This document shows positions 8,684 to 16,902 of a DNA stretch of 64,000 nucleotides, piece by piece. Made by a program: the position numbers and the translations under genes. Position 1 is the first letter of the stretch. Every line of letters begins with the position of its first letter. Below the pieces are notes generated by a model. It was not told the origin of the DNA. It saw only the letters and a list, made by a program, of their open reading frames with translations, and did not search any database. Source of the stretch: Thiohalomonas denitrificans (GTDB taxonomy: Bacteria; Pseudomonadota; Gammaproteobacteria; Thiohalomonadales; Thiohalomonadaceae); contig DYFR01000017.1 of NCBI GenBank assembly GCA_020725115.1, forward strand, positions 16,807-80,806. Direction: 5' to 3'.

Positions 8684-9847
8684 TTATAAAGGTTTTGCAC
8701 AAAAAAACACCAGATTCGTAACCAAATCGCCCAAAACCGACATTTGTCGCCTCCACAGCTCGGCGTGTACCGCATAGGCGGCGCGGTGGGCGAGGAAGCC
8801 GTCCCAGTGTTCCGCCATGCCTTGCTCGCGATTCCAGGCCTGCCACAGGTCGCGCAGCGCCGCCGCCTCCCGCGCCCCCAGCCCGGCGCAGTAACGATGC
8901 AGAAAGGCGTCCAGTTTGTCCGTATGGGCGTCCTCGTCCTGGCGGTAGGGCTGCCACACCAGCGGCCGGCCGGCCCATAGCGCGCGTACGAAGGAATCCT
9001 CGCCACGGACGAAGTTGAGGCCGCAGGCCCACAGCAGGTGGTCGTAGCGATCCTGTTCCAGGAAGGGCAGCACGTGCACCGCCAGTGCACCGGCGCCGCA
9101 GACATCTCCCGCCCCTGCCTCCGCCACGCCATAGTGAGCGCCGATGCGTCGTGCCAGCGCCCCCTCCGGCACCAGCACACGCAGCGGCCGGGCGGAATGC
9201 TCCCAACGGTGCAGCAGCGGGGCGATATGAGCGCAGTCGTAGGCGAACAGCGACAGGCGCAACTCGCCCTCCCGGCCCGGCGGCAGCCCGAGGTCGGCCC
9301 AGAAGGCCGCCTGCGCTGCCGCGTCGGCCTGGAAGGCGTGGCGCGCCTCCAGCAGGCCATGCTCGCAGAGCAGGCCGCCGGTGCCGGGCACAAAGCCGGG
9401 AAAGAAGAAATGCCGGGTCAGCGGCAGGCCCGGCTGCGGCGAGGGCAGGCCGTGACAGCCGGCCACCCAGTCTTCCGCGCTCAGGTGCTCCACCGTGACC
9501 CAGCGCGGCCTTTCCGCACACGCCGCCATGGCGCGCAGATAGGCCTCGGGCAGGGTGCAGGCGAAGGTGTCGATCACGACCTCCGCAACGTCGCCGGGTG
9601 CGACCGCAGGGAACGGCGCGGTCCAGTGCCGCACCTCGACACCGCGACTGTACTGCACCGCCTGCGCCGGGTCGATCTCCGGGTTGATGCGGCGGAAACT
9701 GGCCAGATCATCCACCCACAGGCGGACCTGCAAGCCGTGTTCGCCGGCCAGCTGCCGCGCCAGGCGCCAGCAGATGCCGATGTCGCCGAAGTTGTCGACC
9801 ACCGAACAGAAGATGTCCCAGCGCGGCGCGGGCACGCTCAATCCCAC
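8684..9847 (-). CDS. earP: EF-P arginine rhamnosyltransferase EarP
   Basis: 387 aa. N-terminal 'WDIFCSVVDNFGDIGICWRLAR' and C-terminal 'CGLNFVRGEDSFVRALWAG' are hallmarks of EarP, a GT-B inverting enzyme that transfers rhamnose from dTDP-rhamnose to Arg32 of EF-P. It lies just upstream of efp in the same direction. The start is uncertain: GTG 9847 overlaps the DUF1840 gene by 10 nt, while in-frame TTG 9841 or GTG 9835 would also keep the conserved N-terminus. Confidence 0.93.
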   Translation of the reverse strand: MGLSVPAPRWDIFCSVVDNFGDIGICWRLARQLAGEHGLQVRLWVDDLASFRRINPEIDPAQAVQYSRGVEVRHWTAPFPAVAPGDVAEVVIDTFACTLPEAYLRAMAACAERPRWVTVEHLSAEDWVAGCHGLPSPQPGLPLTRHFFFPGFVPGTGGLLCEHGLLEARHAFQADAAAQAAFWADLGLPPGREGELRLSLFAYDCAHIAPLLHRWEHSARPLRVLVPEGALARRIGAHYGVAEAGAGDVCGAGALAVHVLPFLEQDRYDHLLWACGLNFVRGEDSFVRALWAGRPLVWQPYRQDEDAHTDKLDAFLHRYCAGLGAREAAALRDLWQAWNREQGMAEHWDGFLAHRAAYAVHAELWRRQMSVLGDLVTNLVFFCAKPL

Positions 9848-10155
9848 ATCACGTCACAGCCGGCCCGCGCCGAGGCATCGAGCAGGTCCAGCAGCGGCAG
9901 GGCGCGCAGACTCAGCGGTGTGGGTGGCTCCTTTTCTTCCTCTTCCTGCTCCTCCTCGTCCCCGGCATCCGCCTGCGGGGTGGCGCTGTGCGCCGCCAGC
10001 GCCGTCTGCAGGCGCGCCCGTGCCGCCGGGATGTCGGCGGCCAGCAGGGCGCCGGGCACGGTGGCACTGTGCCCCATCATTCTGAGCAGGGCCTGCGCGA
10101 CGTCGCCAAACAGAGTGATGTCGGCATAGGCGCGGCTGTGGAAGGTCACCAGCAT
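9838..10155 (-). CDS. DUF1840 family protein
   Basis: 105 aa. The N-terminal half 'MLVTFHSRAYADITLFGDVA' is the DUF1840 signature; the middle is a low-complexity acidic stretch ('GDEEEQEEEEKEPP') before a short conserved C-terminus. ATG 10155 is chosen because the family starts at this MLVTFHS. It sits between a rhodanese gene (29-nt gap) and earP (overlap). Function unknown. Confidence 0.85.
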   Translation of the reverse strand: MLVTFHSRAYADITLFGDVAQALLRMMGHSATVPGALLAADIPAARARLQTALAAHSATPQADAGDEEEQEEEEKEPPTPLSLRALPLLDLLDASARAGCDVMWD

Positions 10156-10184
10156 GTCGGGATGTCCATGAACGTTGGCAGGGG

Positions 10185-10622
10185 TCAGCAGCGCGTGCAC
10201 TGCTCCACCGGCAGGCCGCGCCGCAGCCAGCCGGGACCGGCAGCGCTGCCGGCCATGCCTTCCTTGATGTTGTAGACCTGGGTGAAGCCCTGCGCCTCCA
10301 GAAATTTCTGTACCTGGGTGGTGCGGTTGCCGGTGCGGCAGATCAGGCCGATGGGTGCATTCCTGTCGCCGCCCACCCGCTGCAGCACATCACGCAGAAA
10401 ACCCTGCGCGCCCTGCGGGTGGCGCATGTCGATCAGGCTGGCGCCCTGAACCACGCCGGTCTGCCGCCATTCCGGCGGGGTGCGGATATCGATGATGGTG
10501 AGCCGGCCCGCCGCCGCCGCGGCCAGCGCCTCGGGCGCCGCCAGCGTCTCCCCGGCCGCCTGCGCGACCCAGGGATGGAACAGGCCCGCCAGGGACAACA
10601 CCATGAATGCAAAACGCTTCAT
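10185..10622 (-). CDS. Exported rhodanese-like protein
   Basis: 145 aa: signal peptide (MKRFAFMVLSLAGLFHPWVAQA) followed by one rhodanese domain with 'IIDIRTPPEW' and active-site loop CRTGNR (Cys near residue 97), a six-residue loop typical of sulfurtransferases. Probably periplasmic. ATG 10622 is used because it begins the signal peptide. In a sulfur oxidiser a periplasmic sulfane-sulfur transfer role is plausible, but it is not near the sox genes. Confidence 0.88.
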   Translation of the reverse strand: MKRFAFMVLSLAGLFHPWVAQAAGETLAAPEALAAAAAGRLTIIDIRTPPEWRQTGVVQGASLIDMRHPQGAQGFLRDVLQRVGGDRNAPIGLICRTGNRTTQVQKFLEAQGFTQVYNIKEGMAGSAAGPGWLRRGLPVEQCTRC

Positions 10623-10702
10623 CGCAGATACCTCATGAAAATCCTGTGACCGATTAAAGACTGCGTCCACCACGGCGAGTTCCCGCTGCCCCGCAAACAG
10701 CA

Positions 10703-10722
10703 AGGGGGCTTGCGCCCCCTTC
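10703..10722 (-). terminator. Stem-loop, likely terminator for the 37-aa ORF
   Basis: AAGGGGGC-TTGC-GCCCCCTT is a perfect 8-bp stem between the small ORF at 10732-10845 and the rhodanese gene. The U tract is short, so termination strength is uncertain. Confidence 0.6.
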
Positions 10723-10731
10723 TGTCGACAC

Positions 10732-10845
10732 TCAGTCCTGCGAATTGCAGGTCTTCATCAACCGCGTAATCTTCACGCCGAGAAACGTGAACACGATGAT
10801 CGAGCCGATGACGGAAAGAATGGCTCCGATGGCGGTGGCATCCAT
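10732..10845 (-). CDS. Small hydrophobic membrane peptide, 37 aa
   Basis: Too short for the track as a separate entry. It reads 'MDATAIGAILSVIGSIIVFT' then 'FLGVKITRLMKTCNSQD': one transmembrane helix with a positively charged C-terminal side. It is followed by a GC-rich stem-loop, lies alone in its gap, and is divergent from a sodium:solute symporter, so it could be an accessory peptide. The Shine-Dalgarno is weak (AAGAGAT). No homologue is recognised. Confidence 0.5.
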   Translation of the reverse strand: MDATAIGAILSVIGSIIVFTFLGVKITRLMKTCNSQD

Positions 10846-11049
10846 AATTTTATCTCTTGAGTAATGGTTAAGTGTGGAGTGTGGTGGCCGCCACGCTGGG
10901 CGGCCGCGCAATCTAGCGAAACCATCACATGGTGTAAACCTTGAATTGTTCGCGTGTTTCTTGCGCCGCATGATCGACACGGCATACATGATTTGAAGCA
11001 TGCCCCTGCATCGTGTAGGGTGAAGCGCATCCCCCGTCACGGAGTATGC

Positions 11050-12453
11050 ATGATTGTCGCCAGTTTTCTCGGCTTCCTGTTGATCTTTGTCGGCATCGGC
11101 CTGTGGTCGATGCGCCGCAGCCGCCGCAACAGCATCGACTACCTGCTCGCCGGCCGCAACGTCCCCGCCTGGCTCACCGCGCTGTCCGCGGTGGCCACCA
11201 ACAACAGCGGCTACATGTTCATTGGCCTCATCGGTTACACCTATGTCACCGGTCTGGCGGCGATCTGGATGATGCTGGGCTGGATCATCGGTGACGTCAT
11301 CGCCTCCAGCTTCATCCACCGCCAGGTGCGACTGGCCACCGAACGCCACGACGTGCATACCTTCAGCGGCCTGCTGTCACGCTGGCAGGGCGGCAACTAC
11401 CGCGTGTTGCGCTTCATCAGCGGCCTGCTGATCCTGCTGTTTCTCGGCACCTACGCCGCAGCCCAGCTCTCCGCCGGCAGCAAGGCACTGCAGGTGCTGT
11501 TCGACTGGCAGCACTGGGCCGGTGCGGTGATGGGAGCGGTGATGGTGTTGCTGTATTCCTTCGCCGGCGGTATCCGCGCCTCCATCTGGACCGACGCAGC
11601 GCAGTCCATCGTGATGATCGGAGCAATGTTCCTGCTCATGGCCACGGCGCTGTACAGCCTGGGCGGCTGGTCCGCCTTCGTTGCCGGCCTGCACGCCGTC
11701 GATCCCGGCTACATGCAGCTGTTCCCGGTCATCGAGGGTTACGGGCCGTGGCTCGGCCCGCTGCTGTTCGTGGCCGGCTGGCTGTTCGCCGGCTTCGGCG
11801 TGGTGGGCCAGCCGCACATCATGATCCGCTTCATGGCCCTGGACGATGCCGGCAACCTCAATGTCGCGCGCGCCTGGTATTACGGCTGGTTCACGCTGTT
11901 CTGGAGCACCGCCATCATTGTCGGCATGGGTGCACGCCTGCTGTTGCCGGAGGTGGCCAGCTTCGACGCCGAACTGGCACTGCCGACACTGGCACTGCAG
12001 CTGCTGCCCGAGGTGCTGGTCGGCGTGATCCTCGCCGGCATCTTCGCCGCCACCATGTCCACCGCCGACTCGCTGATCCTGAGCTGCGCCGCCGCGCTGA
12101 CACGTGACTTCCACTGGCAGAAGCAGGATCACTACTGGCTCACCAAACTCGGCACCGTCGCCGTCACTCTCGCCGCCCTCGCCATCGCACTGGCCGGCGA
12201 CAAGAGCGTGTACGACCTGGTACTCGACGCCTGGGGCGTGCTGGCCGCCGCCTTCGCGCCGTTGCTCACGGTCTATGCCCTGGGGCAGCGCGTCAGCGAA
12301 CGCCTGGCCGTCGCCATGCTGCTGGCTGGCGTGCTCGCCATGTACGGCTGGAGTCTGCACGGTCCAGTGGCCGTGTATGCCGTGGCGCCCGGCATTTGTG
12401 CCGGGCTGCTGGTATTCACTGTGGCAAAGATGTTCAGCCGCCGGCTTCGATGA
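11050..12453 (+). CDS. Sodium:solute symporter (SSS/PutP-like)
   Basis: 467 aa, about 13 transmembrane helices. Family marks include 'DYLLAGRNVPAWLTALSAVATNNSG' at the start, 'FAGGIRASIWTDAAQSIVMIGA' in the middle and 'GVILAGIFAATMSTADSLIL' with the Ser/Thr sodium site. The pattern fits the proline/pantothenate branch, though the substrate cannot be read from sequence. ATG 11050 follows a GGAG Shine-Dalgarno; the upstream extension in the track is not needed. Confidence 0.88.
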   Translation: MIVASFLGFLLIFVGIGLWSMRRSRRNSIDYLLAGRNVPAWLTALSAVATNNSGYMFIGLIGYTYVTGLAAIWMMLGWIIGDVIASSFIHRQVRLATERHDVHTFSGLLSRWQGGNYRVLRFISGLLILLFLGTYAAAQLSAGSKALQVLFDWQHWAGAVMGAVMVLLYSFAGGIRASIWTDAAQSIVMIGAMFLLMATALYSLGGWSAFVAGLHAVDPGYMQLFPVIEGYGPWLGPLLFVAGWLFAGFGVVGQPHIMIRFMALDDAGNLNVARAWYYGWFTLFWSTAIIVGMGARLLLPEVASFDAELALPTLALQLLPEVLVGVILAGIFAATMSTADSLILSCAAALTRDFHWQKQDHYWLTKLGTVAVTLAALAIALAGDKSVYDLVLDAWGVLAAAFAPLLTVYALGQRVSERLAVAMLLAGVLAMYGWSLHGPVAVYAVAPGICAGLLVFTVAKMFSRRLR

Positions 12454-12640
12454 GCGGACGCAGCACCTGTTCGTAACACTGCCGCTGTTTCGGCGACAGG
12501 CCGGCGAGGTTGCCGTCGTTGGCCAGCAGCAGCTTGGCCACCCCGATAGCCTGTACCGGATCGAGACCGCATTCGCCGGCCAGGGAACGGATCGCCGCCG
12601 GATCGTCATCGTGCAACAAATTGAGTTGGCGCAAATTCAT
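12434..12640 (-). CDS. Small conserved-looking protein of unknown function
   Basis: 68 aa, soluble, mostly helical ('SLAGECGLDPVQAIGVAKLL', 'LSPKQRQCYEQVLRPLIEAG'). It overlaps the convergent symporter gene by 20 nt. The sequence has protein-like composition and a plausible ATG, but I do not recognise a family. Confidence 0.6.
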   Translation of the reverse strand: MNLRQLNLLHDDDPAAIRSLAGECGLDPVQAIGVAKLLLANDGNLAGLSPKQRQCYEQVLRPLIEAGG

Positions 12641-12742
12641 GACGCGTAGCCTACGCCATCACACCACGGCCCGCCCAGAGGTTTTTAATCCTGCCGCGAC
12701 CCGGTAAGCTAGCCGCTCAAATCGACAGTTCAGGAGAGCACC

Positions 12743-13480
12743 ATGTTTGAAAACCGTGAAGGCCAGCAGGCCCCCTTCGTCGTGTTCCGCACCCGCCGTG
12801 GCCACGAGTGGGTCGACATCACCAGCGACGACATCTTCAAGGGCAAGACGGTGGTGGTGTTCTCCCTGCCCGGCGCCTTCACCCCCACCTGCTCCTCCTC
12901 GCACGTACCGCGCTACAACGAACTGGCGCCGGTATTCCGCAAACATGGCGTCGACACCATCGCCTGCATCTCTGTCAACGATACCTTCGTCATGAATGCC
13001 TGGCAGGCCGAACAGAAGGCCGACGAGATCCTGTTCCTCCCCGACGGCAACGGCGAGTTCACCGAAGAGATGGGCATGCTGGTGGACAAGGACGACCTCG
13101 GCTTCGGCCAGCGCTCGTGGCGTTACTCCATGCTGGTGAAAAACGGCGTCATCGAAAAGATGTTTGTCGAGCCGGACAAGCCGGGCGATCCGTTCGAGGT
13201 GTCCGACGCCGACACCATGCTGGCCTACATCGCGCCCAACGCCAGGAAGCCGCTGGAAGTGGTGATCTTCACCCGCGAGGGCTGCCCCTACTGCGTCAAG
13301 GCCAAGGGCCTGCTGCAGGATCGCGACATCCCCTACGAGGAACTGGTGCTGAACCGCGACTACACCGGCCGCGCCCTGCGCGCCGTCAGCGGCGTCGACA
13401 TGGTGCCGCAGGTGTTCATCGACGGCGAACACATCGGCGGCTCCGACAAGCTGGAAGCCTGGCTGGCACAACACAACTGA
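12743..13480 (+). CDS. Peroxiredoxin-glutaredoxin fusion (hybrid Prx5)
   Basis: 245 aa. Residues 1-160 are a Prx5-type peroxiredoxin with peroxidatic Cys in '[16 protein letters not shown]'; residues 170-245 are a glutaredoxin with CPYC active site in '[14 protein letters not shown]' and '[14 protein letters not shown]'. Such hybrids reduce hydrogen and alkyl peroxides with glutathione as electron source. Shine-Dalgarno AGGAGAG precedes ATG 12743. The adjacent DyP peroxidase suggests a peroxide-defence pair. Confidence 0.95.
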   Translation: MFENREGQQAPFVVFRTRRGHEWVDITSDDIFKGKTVVVFSLPGAFTPTCSSSHVPRYNELAPVFRKHGVDTIACISVNDTFVMNAWQAEQKADEILFLPDGNGEFTEEMGMLVDKDDLGFGQRSWRYSMLVKNGVIEKMFVEPDKPGDPFEVSDADTMLAYIAPNARKPLEVVIFTREGCPYCVKAKGLLQDRDIPYEELVLNRDYTGRALRAVSGVDMVPQVFIDGEHIGGSDKLEAWLAQHN

Positions 13481-13488
13481 TCCATTGC

Positions 13489-13560
13489 GTGGGAGCCCGA
13501 TTTATCGGGCGAAGCGGCCTTGCCGAACGCCGATGCCGCTCGATAAACCGCGCTCCCACA
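13489..13560. repeat. GTGGGAGC inverted repeat element
   Basis: GTGGGAGCCCGATTTATCGGGC faces TCGATAAACCGCGCTCCCAC over about 70 bp. A second copy flanks the other side of the DyP gene at 14520-14592. It is REP-like and may act as a terminator or mRNA stabiliser. Confidence 0.8.
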
Positions 13561-13587
13561 ACCACAGCACCGCTACCGGAAACCATC

Positions 13588-14502
13588 ATGCCCACTCCGC
13601 AATCCGCCATCCTCGCCCTGGACGGTCCGCTCGGCCTGTTCCTGGTATTGCACCTCAAGCCCGGCGCCGATGACGCCGTGCGCCAGGCCGCGGCCGCGTT
13701 CCCGGCACTGCTGGACGACATCTCTTCTGCCGCACCGGAGGCACAACTGGTCGGCACGCTGGCCTTCGGTCCGCAGCAGTGGGATCGCCTGAGCAGCACG
13801 CGGCCGAAACTGCTCAAGCCCTTCGGCCCGCTCGACGGCGGCACGCTGCGCGCCCCGGCCACCGGCGGCGATGTGCTGCTGCACCTGCACTCGGCACGCG
13901 CCGATCTCAATTACCTGGTCGCCAACCGCTTCGCCGCACCGCTCAAACCGTGGATCGACCGCGCCGAAGAGACGCCGGCCTTCCGCTATCTCGACGCACG
14001 CGACCTCACCGGCTTCATCGACGGCACGGAAAATCCGCAGGAACAGGACGAGCGGCGCGAGGCGGCGCTGATCGGCGACGAGGACGCGGCATTCGCCGGC
14101 GGCAGCTACATCATCGCCCAGCGCTACGTGCATCACCTGGAACGCTGGAACACCATGCCGCAGCAGGAACAGGAAGGCGTCATCGGCCGCAGCAAGCCCG
14201 ACTCGGTGGAACTGGACGATGGCGTCAAGCCGCCCACCGCCCACATCGCCCGCGTGGTGATCGAAGAAGACGGCGAGGAGCTGGAGATCGTGCGCCACAG
14301 CCTGCCCTACGGCTCGGCCTCCGGCGAGAGCGGCCTGTTCTTCCTCGCCTGCTCCCGCGACCTGACCATCTACGACAAGATGCTGCGCAACATGTTCGGC
14401 CTCAGCGGCGACGGCCTGCATGATCGTCTGATGGAATTCACCGAAGCGGTGAGCGGCGGCTATTTCTTCGCGCCGTCAGTGGAACAGTTGCAGCAACTCT
14501 GA
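13588..14502 (+). CDS. Dyp-type haem peroxidase (YfeX-like)
   Basis: 304 aa with no signal peptide, so cytosolic. Diagnostic motifs are 'GFIDGTENPQ' (the GxxDG catalytic Asp), the haem-ligand region 'YVHHLERWNTMP...GRSK' and 'RHSLPYGSASGESGLFFLAC'. Length and motifs fit the YfeX/TyrA subgroup. ATG 13588 follows a weak Shine-Dalgarno. A degenerate copy of its 3' part lies downstream at 14598. Confidence 0.93.
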   Translation: MPTPQSAILALDGPLGLFLVLHLKPGADDAVRQAAAAFPALLDDISSAAPEAQLVGTLAFGPQQWDRLSSTRPKLLKPFGPLDGGTLRAPATGGDVLLHLHSARADLNYLVANRFAAPLKPWIDRAEETPAFRYLDARDLTGFIDGTENPQEQDERREAALIGDEDAAFAGGSYIIAQRYVHHLERWNTMPQQEQEGVIGRSKPDSVELDDGVKPPTAHIARVVIEEDGEELEIVRHSLPYGSASGESGLFFLACSRDLTIYDKMLRNMFGLSGDGLHDRLMEFTEAVSGGYFFAPSVEQLQQL

Positions 14503-14519
14503 CCGCAGCTCGGACGGTT

Positions 14520-14592
14520 CCGTGGGAGCCCGGCTCGCCGGGCGATGCGCCCCATCCGACGCCGTCATCGCCCAATGAATTGGGCTCCCGCC
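14520..14592. repeat. GTGGGAGC inverted repeat element, second copy
   Basis: GTGGGAGCCCGGCTCGCCGGGCGATG faces CATCGCCCAATGAATTGGGCTCCC. Same family as 13489-13560; the two copies bracket the DyP gene. Confidence 0.8.
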
Positions 14593-14597
14593 ATGCG

Positions 14598-14670
14598 AAG
14601 CCCGTGTTCTTCCTCGCCTGCTCCGACGGCCTGACCAGCTACAGCAAGCTGCCGCTGTTCTCCAGCACCA
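14598..14670 (+). pseudogene. Degenerate duplicate of the DyP gene 3' region
   Basis: The translation 'PVFFLACSDGLTSYSKLPLF' aligns with 'GLFFLACSRDLTIYDKMLRN' of the intact DyP gene 270 bp upstream, including the 20-nt identity TGTTCTTCCTCGCCTGCTCC. The similarity stops where the Vsr stop codon begins. It looks like a scar left by a duplication at the edge of the AT-richer island. Confidence 0.7.
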
Positions 14671-15093
14671 CTAGTTCAACCTTTCCCCCCTGCGAAGAAA
14701 TTTATCCAAAAGGCGCTTCAGTATTTCGGTGTCCTTTGTTTCGCACTCCCATATCACGATAACTCGCCAACCAAGGCGCGCCAACGCCTCCATATTTTCC
14801 TTGTCGCGTTCAATATTTCGTTTTAGCTTACTGTCCCAGAATTGAATATTGCTTGACGGCCGAGATGCACGCTTACACCCTGGATGCTGGTGCCAGAAAC
14901 ATCCGTGGACAAAAATGCATGTTTTGTATTTCGCCAACACGATGTCGGGCTTGCCAGGCAAGTCCTTCTTGTGGAGACGAAAACGAAAGCCCAATGAATG
15001 GAGCGCCTGACGAACCACCAACTCTGGTTTAGTGTTTCTTTCATGCACAGATGACATTACGCGAGAACGATCCGCCTGAGATAGCTTATCCAT
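14671..15093 (-). CDS. vsr: Very short patch repair (Vsr)-type DNA mismatch endonuclease
   Basis: 140 aa, normal Vsr length. Motifs: 'DRSRVMSSVHERNTKPE', catalytic Asp in 'LPGKPDIVLAKY', 'FVHGCFWHQHPGC' (conserved His and metal-site residues) and 'GWRVIVIWECE'. Vsr nicks at T:G mismatches arising from m5C deamination; in some R-M systems Vsr-like enzymes act as the restriction nuclease. It is the last gene of the island operon, 12 nt after the receiver-domain gene, and its stop codon sits on the GC-content boundary. Confidence 0.95.
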   Translation of the reverse strand: MDKLSQADRSRVMSSVHERNTKPELVVRQALHSLGFRFRLHKKDLPGKPDIVLAKYKTCIFVHGCFWHQHPGCKRASRPSSNIQFWDSKLKRNIERDKENMEALARLGWRVIVIWECETKDTEILKRLLDKFLRRGERLN

Positions 15094-15105
15094 CGGATAC
15101 GCTTA

Positions 15106-16902
15106 CTACGGACGGGCTTTGAAATTCATACCCAAACCCGGCCGCGATAGTGACATTCCTATTCTCTGAAGAAGATTCAATGCATATTCAGAGCGTAGCT
15201 GCGCTACTACGGACGCATCTCCCCAAACGACTTTTAGTTCGCCCTCTATCTCACGCAGAGTCCCAAGAGTAAATCCATTTGAGGAACTAAATCTTCCCTT
15301 ATCACGGGCAAACTTCTGCTCCCAGTCTGGATTACTTGTAACGTTTCCTTCTCTATATATGCTGAATGTACAAATATCGCCATCGACGTCAAGGAATAGA
15401 AATGCATTATTAGTGGCATTTTTTAGCGCGGTTCTGTCGGCAACCTTCTGCAACCTGACTGCAACAAAGGGGATGCTGTCACCTAAACCAATTCCTGTCC
15501 GTTTTTGATCAGGAACCATATCACATGCAGGGGAAAGACAAACCCAAAATCCAGGCCCACCCTCTTCGCCGGAATCTACATTCCGGAACACATGGCCTGT
15601 CGTTAAGTGTGATCTGTCTACCGGTTTGGTACTCGAAAAACAATTGAAGCGCTTCAGCGATTCATTTGTACCTACGTCGGCCATATTCAGGCCGCACTTC
15701 CTCATCACTTCGTCACTACCCATTGGAGAAAAGTAATCTCTCAACTCCTCCGCAAAACTTGCCAGGCGAGCACTTAATTCATCCCCGAGCGCTTCCCAGT
15801 GCCTATTAATGGTGCTCTGAATGACAGCCCTATTATCAACGGGGTCGGATTTCAAAAAGTCATTTAGCCATTCAGCTTGAAGATGTCTATTTTTGAGGAT
15901 TGCTGTTTCGGCGTTCAACCCGCGCTGATCAATCTCAGCTCTCATCCTTGTAAGCAACAAGCGATGGGGCGACGGAAACGAAGTTCTAATTGCATTTATG
16001 AGAGATATTTCGAATTGGTCTGGGGCGCACTCCTTCGGAAGCACTGTTATAAACAACTTATCAGTTCGTATCCAGTTGACACCATCGGAACTCCCTATAT
16101 GGACACTTCCTAGATCATCTGGTGAGAACTGCCTAATCAACTGCTCCTGCTTCTTAGAAACAATCCATTTAGCCAGTTTTCCAAGGTCAATATTTAAACC
16201 TTCCGGCCTGCCCAACCAAAGCTCCCGTAATCGCGCCCCGTCTTCTAAACTGAGAATGCCGCAAGGATTACCAGGAAAATCAGATCGGACTTGTAGGTAC
16301 GTATTTTCGGATATCTCCGCCTCCAACTTAGCCGTAATACCTTCATGCCCTTCCTCCCACTCATCCAATGCATCTATCAATGAAGATTTTTCAATTTCAT
16401 CATTAATAGATAACGCCGGATCTGTATGTGTGAGGCCAAGTGCGATTTCTCTATTAACTTTCTCTAGGTCACCCTGGTAACCTTTAGTGTGCACAATCAC
16501 CAAATTAAAATGGTCGCTTTGAGCAAGCTTCCTAAGAATGTTAATAGCTGCATCTCCGCTCCCATCATTACCATCCAAATGGTAATCGAGCACCAAAAGG
16601 TCAGAATGGTCGAGATGCGTTGCGATACCCTGTTCAGAGGTTGACGTTATCTTCTTGCCGTCATGTACATCTACCAGCCACGGCTTACTTCTATTTCGTG
16701 CAAATTTAAGTAGTTGGCGAACAGCCTTAACCTCTCCCGTATTACCTTTATTCCAGGCATCCTTATCTCCAGCCTCTTTTGCCGCTAAACTATCTAGCGT
16801 CGGATATTCATCATCAACCACAACTACAGTCCGGATTGGATCTATAAAAACGTCCCGAATGAAACGATCATGAATATCCGCTCCAGCCGAAGCACTACTC
16901 AT
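15106..16902 (-). CDS. Receiver-domain (response regulator-like) protein with large C-terminal domain
   Basis: 598 aa. Residues 22-160 form a receiver: acidic pair D30-D31 in 'TVVVVDDEYPTL', predicted phospho-acceptor D106 in 'LLVLDYHLDG', and T139-K140 in 'LVIVHTKG'. The D30-D106 spacing is longer than in classical receivers, implying an insertion around residues 40-90. Residues 180-598 match no output domain I know; a striking segment is 'FWVCLSPACDMVPDQKRT'. No HTH is visible, so the output is probably not transcription. The start overlaps the ATPase gene by 8 nt. I recall a Pfam family (Response_reg_2) for receivers in conflict systems but could not check it. Confidence 0.8.
   Translation of the reverse strand: MSSASAGADIHDRFIRDVFIDPIRTVVVVDDEYPTLDSLAAKEAGDKDAWNKGNTGEVKAVRQLLKFARNRSKPWLVDVHDGKKITSTSEQGIATHLDHSDLLVLDYHLDGNDGSGDAAINILRKLAQSDHFNLVIVHTKGYQGDLEKVNREIALGLTHTDPALSINDEIEKSSLIDALDEWEEGHEGITAKLEAEISENTYLQVRSDFPGNPCGILSLEDGARLRELWLGRPEGLNIDLGKLAKWIVSKKQEQLIRQFSPDDLGSVHIGSSDGVNWIRTDKLFITVLPKECAPDQFEISLINAIRTSFPSPHRLLLTRMRAEIDQRGLNAETAILKNRHLQAEWLNDFLKSDPVDNRAVIQSTINRHWEALGDELSARLASFAEELRDYFSPMGSDEVMRKCGLNMADVGTNESLKRFNCFSSTKPVDRSHLTTGHVFRNVDSGEEGGPGFWVCLSPACDMVPDQKRTGIGLGDSIPFVAVRLQKVADRTALKNATNNAFLFLDVDGDICTFSIYREGNVTSNPDWEQKFARDKGRFSSSNGFTLGTLREIEGELKVVWGDASVVAQLRSEYALNLLQRIGMSLSRPGLGMNFKARP

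Noticed and set aside
12808-14502. 564-aa ORF spanning the peroxiredoxin and DyP genes
   Set aside because: Its N-terminal part is an out-of-frame Arg/His-rich shadow of the Prx-Grx gene that happens to join the true DyP frame; DyP begins at ATG 13588.
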